Under the pieces are notes generated by a model. The model saw only the letters and a program-made list of their open reading frames with translations, did no database searches and was not told the origin of the DNA. Of a DNA stretch of 64,000 bases, positions 51,937 to 59,399 are shown piece after piece. Numbering within the stretch: the stretch's first letter is position 1; the number at the start of each line of letters is the position of its first letter. The stretch comes from Natronorubrum daqingense (lineage in GTDB: Archaea; Halobacteriota; Halobacteria; Halobacteriales; Natrialbaceae), in the NCBI RefSeq assembly GCF_001971705.1, contig NZ_CP019327.1, positions 1,426,001 through 1,490,000 on the forward strand. Direction: 5' to 3'. A program made the position numbers and the translations under genes.

Positions 51937-52867
51937 GTTGTGATCTCTTTCGTTCTCGTTCGATTTCGAATCGACGGCCGTAGATGCGCTTGAAGCCGGA
52001 GGCAGTCGAGCCCTTGACCTGTTTCGGAACCGTCGAGTGGAGCGTTCCACCGCCGGTGTCTCTGCTACCCAGTTGCATCGTCGAAACGGCCGTTGGATTG
52101 CGCGAGTTCGTTCGCGAACCCTCCTGGCTCGTCTTCTTTCGATTCTCTTCAACGATATGCTCGAACTCCTCGTGGGTCTCGAGGAGGGCCTCGCGGAACG
52201 CTTCGATCCCTCTCATTGCCTGCTGCTGGATGGCGACCTGATAGGCTTCTGGATCGTCCTCGATGTCGATATCTCCGAGCAGTTCCATGGCTTCCTCTCC
52301 GTCGAGATCCGTCTCGAGGAGGCCGTCGTCATCGTCGCCGTCATCGTCGTCACCGAGCAGACTCTCGTCGTCGTCGGAGACCGTTTTGGCAGCCTTCGCA
52401 GCCAGTCCGTCGTCGTCAGCGTCGTCGGCGAGGTCCTCGACGGCGTCGTCGACGGCCCGTTTTTGCTCCCAGACTTTGCCGAGATCAGCCGCGTCCCAGG
52501 TGTTGAGCAGGTCGATGGCCGAGAGCACCTGCGAGAGGTCGACGACGTCCGTTGCCCCCGTCTCTTCGTCGGCGATCGCTTCCGGGATAGCCTCTCCTTG
52601 AATCGCATCCAAGAGGTCGTGAGCGTCGACGGCCTCGGGGAGGTCGCTCACGTCGAGCGTTTCGAGCATCGTTTCGACCTCCGAGACGACCGTCGTGATC
52701 TTCTCGACGTCGCCGAGAAGCGACTCGAGGGTGCTGTCCTCGAGGGAGTCGAGATCGTCGACTCCCTCGAGCGTCTCAGTCACTCGCTCGAGGCTCTCCG
52801 TCCCGTTCTCGAGGAGCGTCTCGAACGCGACGTCGCCGGCTTCCTCGAGTGAGGAGTCGTCGCTCAC
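51929..52867 (-). CDS. 312-aa protein of the gas vesicle operon, C-terminal part possibly GvpI-like
   Basis: 312 aa between gvpH and gvpJ, where a short basic gvpI is usual. Residues 1-150 are helical and acidic with Leu-rich repeats (ETLEGVDDLDSLEDSTLESL). Residues ~160-195 are a Glu/Asp run (DDESLLGDDDDGDDDDG). Residues ~200-240 form a helix (IQQQAMRGIEAFREALLE). The last ~75 are basic (KGSTASGFKRIYGRRFEIER). No family is recognised for the N-terminal part. It overlaps gvpH by 4 bp, so it is certainly co-expressed. It may be a fusion of GvpI with a new domain. Confidence 0.62.
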   Translation of the reverse strand: MSDDSSLEEAGDVAFETLLENGTESLERVTETLEGVDDLDSLEDSTLESLLGDVEKITTVVSEVETMLETLDVSDLPEAVDAHDLLDAIQGEAIPEAIADEETGATDVVDLSQVLSAIDLLNTWDAADLGKVWEQKRAVDDAVEDLADDADDDGLAAKAAKTVSDDDESLLGDDDDGDDDDGLLETDLDGEEAMELLGDIDIEDDPEAYQVAIQQQAMRGIEAFREALLETHEEFEHIVEENRKKTSQEGSRTNSRNPTAVSTMQLGSRDTGGGTLHSTVPKQVKGSTASGFKRIYGRRFEIERERKRSQHD

Positions 52868-53667
52868 GGTGTGTTCCCTCCGTTCGGGTCGGACCGGCCT
52901 TCCTCGTCACCCTCGTGTGCGCCCTCGTCGATAGGCTCGACCTGGACGGTGAGGATGCCGTTTTTGATCGTCGCGTCGGCCGTTCGGTCGCGCCAGGGGA
53001 CCTCGACTCGATCGAGTTCGGTTCCCGAAATGGCGACGACGAGCGCCGAGTCGTCGAAGCCGACGGTGACCTCGTCCGGGTCCGTGCCGGCAACGTCTGC
53101 CGTAACGGTGAGTTCGTCGCTCGTCGTTCGGGTCGTCAGATGTGCCCCCGACGTGGGAGATTTGCGACGTCGCGTTCGTGATCGGGACTGTCGATCCGGA
53201 CGCTCGTCCGTTCCCATCTCGGGTGACGATGGACGCCGTCCCCCCTCGTCGGGACGATCCCTCCCCGACCTGATCGAGATATCGTAGTCGAGCACCGTCC
53301 GATTCGTTCGCCGCCGGCCGGACGCGGCTCCGCGCTCGAGTGACTCCAGCGCCGAGAGGAGACTCGAGAGCCAGTTCCCCTCCCGATTGGTCGACTCCTC
53401 GCGCGTCGATCCGACGGGGACGTGGCTGGCGTCGCCGTCCGCTCGGTCGCCGTCTTCACCGGGGTCGTCTGCGTCTGCTGCGTCGTCGGACGCTGCACTT
53501 TCGTCGGTCCCGTCGGTGTCGTCGAGGCCTGTCCCCCTGTCGGAACTGGCGACCTCGTCAAACTCTTCGGTCTCGTCGACCTCGTCGGCGTCGTCGATAT
53601 CGACGGAGTCGTCGTGCTCGTCTGGCGATTCCTCGCGTCGGTCGTTCGAGTCGTCTGGCGGTGTCAT
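52864..53667 (-). CDS. gvpH: Gas vesicle protein GvpH (Hsp20-like)
   Basis: 267 aa. Residues 1-90 are a long Asp/Glu-rich extension. The middle has NWLSSLLSALESLERG and VLDYDISIRSG, conserved in haloarchaeal GvpH. The C-terminal ~80 residues form an alpha-crystallin-like beta sandwich (LTVTADVAGTDPDEVTVGF, LVVAISG, NGILTVQVEPI). GvpH is a small-heat-shock-like chaperone of vesicle assembly. It shares one base with gvpG and 4 bp with the next gene. Confidence 0.85.
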   Translation of the reverse strand: MTPPDDSNDRREESPDEHDDSVDIDDADEVDETEEFDEVASSDRGTGLDDTDGTDESAASDDAADADDPGEDGDRADGDASHVPVGSTREESTNREGNWLSSLLSALESLERGAASGRRRTNRTVLDYDISIRSGRDRPDEGGRRPSSPEMGTDERPDRQSRSRTRRRKSPTSGAHLTTRTTSDELTVTADVAGTDPDEVTVGFDDSALVVAISGTELDRVEVPWRDRTADATIKNGILTVQVEPIDEGAHEGDEEGRSDPNGGNTP

Positions 53668-53921
53668 TAGGATTTTACCTCCACGCGACCGCTCGTGAGC
53701 CGTTGGTGGACGTCCCGCGCGATTTCGATCTCTTCCTCGAGTTCGCGTTTGCGACGCCGGTACTCCTCCTCGGGGCGCTCGCCGAGTTCGTACAGCAACT
53801 GGTTCTCCTTTAGTTCGTCCTGTAAGGCCTCGATATCGTACATCTCGTTGAGCGCCATCGTGTGCAGTGAGTTGACGATGTTGACGAACGGCCGGAACAG
53901 GAGGTCGTCGATGATGAACAT
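53667..53921 (-). CDS. gvpG: Gas vesicle protein GvpG
   Basis: 84 aa: an N-terminal hydrophobic stretch (MFIIDDLLFRPFVNIVNSLH), then a charged coiled coil (LYELGERPEEEYRRRKRELEEE) typical of GvpG. Accessory assembly protein. It starts 3 bp after gvpF. Confidence 0.87.
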   Translation of the reverse strand: MFIIDDLLFRPFVNIVNSLHTMALNEMYDIEALQDELKENQLLYELGERPEEEYRRRKRELEEEIEIARDVHQRLTSGRVEVKS

Positions 53922-53924
53922 GGT

Positions 53925-54548
53925 CTACTGTTGAGTGCCGATCGCCACGTCGACGAAGCTATACGGCGCGAACGGACCGGTGTAGCGAAACATCAACTCG
54001 TCGTGCTCCGCTTCGAGTCGGGCGACGGCGTCGTCGAACGTCTCGCGGTCTTCCTTCGCAACGAGATACGACTGATTGAGCACGAGTCGGTCGCTAAACA
54101 GCCCGTTTGGAACCGACTGGTCGGCGATGGACTCGAGTTCGTCGGCGACGGCTTCCTCAATCGCCTCCTCGTTAACGTCGGCGTCTTCCTCGCGGACGAC
54201 TTTCAACCCGAGTTCGATTCGACCCTCGATGTCGTTTATCGCGCGGCGAAACGCCGGTCGCGCACCCCGAAGGATGTTTTTCAACGCGCGGTCGCTCTCG
54301 AACGCCATGCCGAATTGCATCGGAACGATGGTCCGTCCACCGTCGCGTTCCATGATTTCTCGGAGGATTTCGTCGTGACGTTGTGCGTCTTCGTCCGTCT
54401 CCTCGGGATCGGTCGTGTCGATGTCGGAGACGACCGCATTGAGCCGACGGTGAGACACCGTGTACACGTAGTCTGCTCCGCCGACGGCGTCGGCTTCGAA
54501 CTCCACCGGATCGTCGTTCATGACGCCGTAGACGTAGCGGTTCGTCAT
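53925..54548 (-). CDS. gvpF: Gas vesicle protein GvpF
   Basis: 207 aa, GvpF/L family: RYVYGVMNDD at the N terminus, IVPMQFGMAFES (~95-106), LVLNQSYLVAKED and the C-terminal FRYTGPFAPYSFVDVAI. GvpF binds GvpA and may prevent premature aggregation. It is the first gene of the leftward operon; gvpD and gvpE, which precede it in Halobacterium, are missing here. Confidence 0.9.
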   Translation of the reverse strand: MTNRYVYGVMNDDPVEFEADAVGGADYVYTVSHRRLNAVVSDIDTTDPEETDEDAQRHDEILREIMERDGGRTIVPMQFGMAFESDRALKNILRGARPAFRRAINDIEGRIELGLKVVREEDADVNEEAIEEAVADELESIADQSVPNGLFSDRLVLNQSYLVAKEDRETFDDAVARLEAEHDELMFRYTGPFAPYSFVDVAIGTQQ

Positions 54549-54783
54549 CCGTTGCTCACCCCGATTCGACTCGGTCGAGTTCGCCTGCGAGAGCCACCAG
54601 CGTGTGCTGCGTGGCTGGTTTTCGGTGAACGTCGGCTACCGGCCAGTGAGTGCTGTCGAGTCGTCGCGTTCGATCGAGAGATCATGGATAGGGAGCGTCG
54701 ACTACCCGAATGGATGTGCGTCAACGCGCGCGACGTGAGGTGCACCCGCGGGTACTCGAGGAACACGTCACGTGAGATTCGAT

Positions 54784-54804
54784 ACCACGATGGGTTATCG
54801 TGGT
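54784..54804. promoter_or_regulatory. Perfect inverted repeat in gvp promoter region
   Basis: ACCACGAT (54784-54791), a 5-bp spacer, then ATCGTGGT (54797-54804). It directly abuts the first copy of the 15-bp direct repeat. It could be a dimeric operator or an RNA hairpin. Confidence 0.55.
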
Positions 54805-54932
54805 GCTTGCAGGTGCAGCCGCGAATTGAGTAGTCGTCACGGAGTGAGCGTTCCACTAAACTGACTGTACAGGTCTCCTACCAGTCGATGGTCGCATTTC
54901 CCAAATATGTGAGGGCGGCTTGCACGTGCAGC
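54805..54932. repeat. 15-bp direct repeat pair between gvpF and gvpA
   Basis: GCTTGCAGGTGCAGC (54805-54819) and GCTTGCACGTGCAGC (54918-54932) differ at one base and are 113 bp apart. The second contains the palindrome TGCACGTGCA and forms a stem GGCTTGC/GCAAGCC (54917-54923, 54933-54939) about 35 bp before the gvpA ATG. Confidence 0.6.
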
Positions 54933-54974
54933 GCAAGCCGTGTTAGGAAGTCGGAAAGAACGTGTCGCCGTAGT

Positions 54975-55259
54975 ATGGCACAACCACAACGGAGACCCGA
55001 CTCCTCGAGTCTCGCAGAGGTGCTGGATCGCATCCTCGACAAGGGTGTCGTTATCGATATCTGGGCTCGCGTCTCGGTCGTCGGGATCGAGTTGCTGACG
55101 ATCGAAGCCCGCGTCGTCGTCGCCTCGGTCGACACCTTCCTCCACTACGCGGAGGAGATCGCAAAAATTGAGCAAGCGACGGCAGAGGGCGACCTCGAAG
55201 AACTCGAGGAACTCGAGGTCGAAGAACGTCCGGAATCGTCACCCCAGTCCGCTGGATAA
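54975..55259 (+). CDS. gvpA: Gas vesicle major structural protein GvpA
   Basis: 94 aa from the ATG at 54975. The wall-forming core is highly conserved: [19 protein letters not shown], then [19 protein letters not shown] and [13 protein letters not shown]. The C terminus carries an extra acidic stretch ([17 protein letters not shown]), making it longer than the ~75 residues usual in haloarchaea. GvpA forms the ribbed protein shell. gvpN follows after 6 bp, with no gvpC between. Confidence 0.95.
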   Translation: MAQPQRRPDSSSLAEVLDRILDKGVVIDIWARVSVVGIELLTIEARVVVASVDTFLHYAEEIAKIEQATAEGDLEELEELEVEERPESSPQSAG

Positions 55260-55265
55260 CACTCC

Positions 55266-56303
55266 ATGGCCGACGATTCCTCGCGCAAGCGCAAGGTCAG
55301 AGGTCGAAAGATCAGGAGTGACCGCTCCGGGAAGGAGGGTCGGCGAGCGAAGAAGGAACTGGCCCGCAAGGCGTCCAAGGCCCGATCACAGAACGGCGAC
55401 AGTCCGCTCTCCGATCCCGAGGAGGTCGAACCGGAGCCGTTCGTCGAGACCGACGCCGTCACGTCCGTGCGAAACCGGATTACGGGCTGGTTACGAGCGG
55501 ATCAGCCAGTCCACCTCATCGGTCCCACGGGCTGTGGGAAGACCGCGCTCGCGCTCTCGGCGGCCGCAGAGCGTGGCCGGCCGGTCGTCTGGCTCAACGG
55601 TGACGAAGCGGTCGACACCGCGGCGCTCGTCGGCGACCACGCCGGCGGCGAGCGCTACAAAGAGGACGACCGCTTCGTCAGCGGCGTGAGCAAGCAAACG
55701 GAGATCGTTCGCGAACGATGGGTCGACAACCCACTCTCCGTGGCCGTCCGAGAGGGCGCGACGCTCGTCTACAACGAGTTCTCCCGAAGCGATCCCTCGG
55801 CCCACAACGTCTTGCTCTCGGTCTTCGAGGAGGGCGTCCTCGAGCGACCGGGCAAACGCGGCGAGGATCGATCGATCGACGTTCACCCCGAGTTTCGAGC
55901 GATCGTGACCTCGAACGACGTCGAGTACGCGGGCGTCCACGAACAACAGGACGCGCTGCTCGATCGCTTCGTCGGCGTTCACGTCGACTACCACGACGAA
56001 ACGACCGAGCGAGAGATCGTCGACTCGCACGTCGACCTCTCCGAGGCGGACGTCGAAACGATCGTGAAGACGACGCGAACCCTGCGCGAGGACCTCGAGG
56101 TCGTCGTCGGGACGCGAGCGGCCATCACGGCCGCGAAAGGCCTCGCCGTCTTCGAAGACGCGCGCCAGAACGGTGCCGCCGACGGCGAGTTCGACGACGA
56201 CCTACTGACCGACGTCTTCATGGACGTGCTTGCGCCGAAAATCGCCGGCGAGGGCCCGGACGATATCGAAGCGTTGCGCACACAGATCGCCGAGTCGGTG
56301 TAA
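55266..56303 (+). CDS. gvpN: Gas vesicle AAA+ ATPase GvpN
   Basis: 345 aa. After a ~75-residue basic Lys/Arg-rich N-terminal extension the MoxR-like ATPase begins: Walker A GPTGCGKTALALSAA (~82-96), Walker B region GATLVYNEFSRS (~167-178), sensor TSNDVEYAG and arginine-containing DALLDRFV. GvpN aids elongation of the vesicle. Encoded between gvpA and gvpO on one probable transcript. Confidence 0.92.
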   Translation: MADDSSRKRKVRGRKIRSDRSGKEGRRAKKELARKASKARSQNGDSPLSDPEEVEPEPFVETDAVTSVRNRITGWLRADQPVHLIGPTGCGKTALALSAAAERGRPVVWLNGDEAVDTAALVGDHAGGERYKEDDRFVSGVSKQTEIVRERWVDNPLSVAVREGATLVYNEFSRSDPSAHNVLLSVFEEGVLERPGKRGEDRSIDVHPEFRAIVTSNDVEYAGVHEQQDALLDRFVGVHVDYHDETTEREIVDSHVDLSEADVETIVKTTRTLREDLEVVVGTRAAITAAKGLAVFEDARQNGAADGEFDDDLLTDVFMDVLAPKIAGEGPDDIEALRTQIAESV

Positions 56304-56387
56304 CTCCCCTCTCTCTGCACGAGGGGCGTCGAGATACCGACTCGAGGTGCCAGCCACGAACCGACGACCAAAATTTACCAGACGCCA

Positions 56388-56963
56388 ATGGCCGAAGCCG
56401 ATACAGAGCAGTCGACGGATCAGTGTAAGGCGCTCACTGCGGACGGTGAGCGCTGCTCGCGGCCGGCCCGGGAGGATGGCTTTTGCTACCAACACAACGA
56501 GAGTGACCAGACAGTGAGTGACAGTCAATCAGCACAATCGGAACAGGACGAACAGGAATCAGACTCAGCGGACGAGCAACAATCAGAATCCGAAACCGAG
56601 GAGGAGTCCCGAAGCCACTCGCTCGGCTCGGTCGAGATGAGCGACGAGGAGAAGACGGATCCCGACGAGGTCGACGTCGATGTCGAGACCGAACACGACC
56701 AGATCGCCGGCGTCCTCGGCGTTCGCCAGTCCGTCCAATCGTCTGCCGGCGAACTCATCGGTCGGGAGTTCGACGCCGTCAGCGAAATCGTGCCGACCGA
56801 CGACGGCTGGCGTGCGGTCGTCGAAGTGATCGAACGCCGCTCGGTCCCCGACACGCAGGACATCATCGGTCGCTACGAGATCGAACTCACCGAAGACGCC
56901 GTCGTCCACGGCTACCGCCGACTCGATCGCTACCGTCGCGGCGATACGGCAGCCTTCGAGTAA
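56388..56963 (+). CDS. gvpO: Gas vesicle protein GvpO with N-terminal zinc motif
   Basis: 191 aa. Residues ~11-37 are a Cys/His motif, CKALTADGERCSRPA then GFCYQH, resembling the small DUF5763-type zinc domain. A Ser/Glu/Gln linker follows (~38-95). The GvpO domain (~100-191) has GRYEIELTEDAVVHGYRRLDRYRRG. GvpO is required for vesicle formation in Halobacterium and may link assembly to regulation. It is 84 bp after gvpN. Confidence 0.87.
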   Translation: MAEADTEQSTDQCKALTADGERCSRPAREDGFCYQHNESDQTVSDSQSAQSEQDEQESDSADEQQSESETEEESRSHSLGSVEMSDEEKTDPDEVDVDVETEHDQIAGVLGVRQSVQSSAGELIGREFDAVSEIVPTDDGWRAVVEVIERRSVPDTQDIIGRYEIELTEDAVVHGYRRLDRYRRGDTAAFE

Positions 56964-57126
56964 CGCCGTCGATGAGTCGACCAGGCCGTCGCTCGTGATT
57001 CGATTACGAGTTTCCATCGTGCGTCGACTATGAGTACCCTGACACGTCGACTATCGGTCGGGTGTCCGCTCGAGTTCGAGAACGCAACGGCGAAATAGCA
57101 CGCTCGTGTAGCGGCGACTACGATCC

Positions 57127-57459
57127 GTGTCTACTCACTCCGTCCGCGGGCTGACTGTCGACGACGACACTCGGTGTACACACTATCGAACCGACCGAGA
57201 CGTCGTCGCGTTCAAATTCGACTGCTGTGAGCACTATTATCCCTGTTTTCGGTGTCACCAAGCCGTCACCGATCACAAAGCGATTCCCTGGCCGAGCGAT
57301 CGATTCGACGAACCCTCGGTGTTGTGTGGTGTCTGTGCCACCGAACTGACCGTTCCGGCGTACCTCGAGGCCGACCATCGCTGTCCGTCGTGTGACGCAC
57401 CGTTCAACCCTGGCTGTCACGAGCACGCGTCGCGCTACTTCACACCTGGTGATCGATGA
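57127..57459 (+). CDS. CHY zinc-finger protein
   Basis: 110 aa with a GTG start at 57127. TRCTHYRTDRDVVAFKF and CCEHYYPCFRCHQAV carry the Cys-His-Tyr signature of the CHY finger. A second ribbon follows (LCGVCATEL, then CPSCDAPFNPGC), so about three zinc ions are likely. Related yeast Hot13 works in mitochondrial zinc/redox handling; the archaeal role is unknown. Monocistronic, after the gvp cluster. Confidence 0.78.
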   Translation: MSTHSVRGLTVDDDTRCTHYRTDRDVVAFKFDCCEHYYPCFRCHQAVTDHKAIPWPSDRFDEPSVLCGVCATELTVPAYLEADHRCPSCDAPFNPGCHEHASRYFTPGDR

Positions 57460-57584
57460 GTCGATCGACCGGTGTGGCTCGGACAAAAAGCGACGAAACG
57501 TGAGGAAGATCACACGGGAGTAAAACGGCGACGAAGCGTGCGCGAAGCCCAAAACGGAGACGGGTGATGGTGACGGGATGAAGG

Positions 57585-57977
57585 CTACTCGTACTGGATC
57601 TCTTCGATATCTTCACACGTTTCGACCAATGCTTTCAACGTGTCCGGAAACGTTCGACAGCGGATATCCCCATTTCGCGAATCGAAGTCGATCGCGCCGA
57701 TTTCGGCCAGTTGCGGGAGGTCTGAGTGGTGAAGATTCAGTTTGATCTCCTCGTACACTGGCTGTGGAATGTCGTCGATCGGTTTTCCTTCGCGTGCAAC
57801 TGCAATCCTCGAAGCGAGCGTCTCGAGGTCTGTAGCGTCGACCGAATGGAGATGATAGATCAGAAATCGGCGTTCGCTATCCGCGAGCGCGTGCAAGATT
57901 TCGTCGACCCAGTTGCGTCTCTCCTCGCTTGCGCCGATCGGAATGTTTCCGTTCTCCGGCCGATCATCACCGCTCAT
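57585..57977 (-). CDS. Winged-helix protein of the haloarchaeal DUF7344 type
   Basis: 130 aa from the ATG at 57975-57977. WVDEILHALADSERRFLIYHL (~23-43) and LHHSDLPQLAEIGAIDFD (~84-101) match the haloarchaeal winged-helix family that regulates nearby genes. A VYEEIKLNLHH helix links the parts. The target is unknown; the divergent neighbour is the RecA-like/CHAT operon, 150 bp away, so it is a candidate regulator of that operon. Confidence 0.7.
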   Translation of the reverse strand: MSGDDRPENGNIPIGASEERRNWVDEILHALADSERRFLIYHLHSVDATDLETLASRIAVAREGKPIDDIPQPVYEEIKLNLHHSDLPQLAEIGAIDFDSRNGDIRCRTFPDTLKALVETCEDIEEIQYE

Positions 57978-58127
57978 AGTAGGACGAATGCCGTGGATAA
58001 ATAAAAGTAAGCGGGTAACGGCCGCTTCAGCGGCCCTAACGCGTCGTTTAGTAAATACGTTACATCTTATCTTTCTCGGGGTACCCAATCGAATGATTCA
58101 CGTCGGTGCGACCCCTGTAGTACCCAT

Positions 58128-59399
58128 ATGGAAATCGACGAGGTGGACTGCCGCTGGCCGTTCCCGATACGCAGTGCGCCTCAGGTGACGCACGCGGTCG
58201 ACCTGGGGAATGTGCACGTGGCCTCAGCGCTCGTCGTCCCTGCGACGAACATACTGGATACCGATCCATACGAGCTTTCCGCACTCTACGATCGTATCGA
58301 TCCCGACAGTGTGGATCAGCTGTTGGATTCTATTCCGCGTGAGTCCCCGACCGGACTCCGCGTCGCGGTCGAGTCGTCGTGGGAGGACGCATCCGTGGTC
58401 GCCACGGATTCGGGCCACGTTGCAGCCTATCCGTCCAACCGAACCCCCAATCGGTTGAACCCCACAGCCCAGATTCACCACGAGTGGTCGGACGACCCCT
58501 CGCTCGTCTGGTCCATCGGACGGGCAATTTCGACGGCCGCGAGCGACGCTGTGACTGGCACGGATTCGAGTGCCAAACCCTCCACCGCCGATATCGCCGA
58601 CTCGCTCCTCGAGCAACTCGATGCCGACGCCCTCGAGCGGACACTTCACCCGCGGTTGACCGACGAGCGCACCGACAGCCGACTGCTCCTCTCGACGAAC
58701 GGATACGAAGTCCAGATCGAACCCGATGGCACAATCGCTACTGAACCGTCGCTCACAGTGTTAAAACGGGCCGGCGGAACCGTTCTCGTCGTGGGCTCCG
58801 TTCCAGAGGACGCGTTCGATCGTGCCACGGCGACGTTGCTCGGCTCTTCGGACGAAGAGAACACCCCACTGTTCGTCCACCACGGCCAGAATGTGGCGAC
58901 GGCCCGACGACGGCTCTCGATGGCCGGTCACCCACAATCGACGGCCACCGTTCTCGACCATCGTCCCTCCGCCACTCGATCGACGGCCGCCGCCCCCGGC
59001 GGGGACAGCCCGCTCGACCACGACGCAAGCGGTCCGACCGTTATTTCTCATACCGACAGCATCGAATCCCTCCCCGGGGCCGTTCACAACGCGATCGTCG
59101 ACGGTGAGTTGTCGGATCGCGGTCAGTTGCGAGTCGGCGTCGATTCCGTTCACTCGATGCTCGAAGCGACCTCTCTCGAGCGGACGCAAGCCGTCATCGA
59201 CGGAATCGGCCGGGAGGTTCGTGAACATCGGGGAATCGCCCATTTCCACCTTTCAGCTCCGAGAGACGGCGACGCAGTGGCCTCGCTCGAGCCGTTGTTC
59301 GATGCGGTCGTCGAGTTGCGAGTCGGCGACGTCGACGTCGAACAGCGGTGGCGTCTGACCGAAACCGGCTACGAAACCGCCTGGTTTCCGCTTCCATGA
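58128..59399 (+). CDS. RecA/KaiC-like protein lacking a P-loop, partner of CHAT protease
   Basis: 423 aa. Residues ~1-170 are unassigned (WPFPIRSAPQVTHAVDLG; beta-rich). Residues ~205-423 resemble the haloarchaeal DUF7504/KaiC-like RecA fold: GGTVLVVGSVPEDAF sits where a Walker A would be but has no Gly-Lys-Thr, LRVGVDSVHSMLEATS is a Walker-B-like strand, and HFHLSAPRDGDAVASL with LFDAVVELRVGDVDVEQRW form the C-terminal strands. It is probably a nucleotide-independent sensor or scaffold. Its TGA overlaps the protease ATG by 4 bp, so the two are made together. Confidence 0.62.
   Translation: MEIDEVDCRWPFPIRSAPQVTHAVDLGNVHVASALVVPATNILDTDPYELSALYDRIDPDSVDQLLDSIPRESPTGLRVAVESSWEDASVVATDSGHVAAYPSNRTPNRLNPTAQIHHEWSDDPSLVWSIGRAISTAASDAVTGTDSSAKPSTADIADSLLEQLDADALERTLHPRLTDERTDSRLLLSTNGYEVQIEPDGTIATEPSLTVLKRAGGTVLVVGSVPEDAFDRATATLLGSSDEENTPLFVHHGQNVATARRRLSMAGHPQSTATVLDHRPSATRSTAAAPGGDSPLDHDASGPTVISHTDSIESLPGAVHNAIVDGELSDRGQLRVGVDSVHSMLEATSLERTQAVIDGIGREVREHRGIAHFHLSAPRDGDAVASLEPLFDAVVELRVGDVDVEQRWRLTETGYETAWFPLP

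Larger units (their letters stand above)
54549..54974. other. Divergent gvpF-gvpA regulatory region
   Basis: 426 bp without a gene, holding both gvp promoters. It contains an 8-bp perfect inverted repeat (54784-54804), a 15-bp direct repeat (54805-54819, 54918-54932) and a 7-bp hairpin stem (54917-54939), each listed separately. AAATATGTG at 54903-54911 is a possible TATA region for gvpA. Confidence 0.6.
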
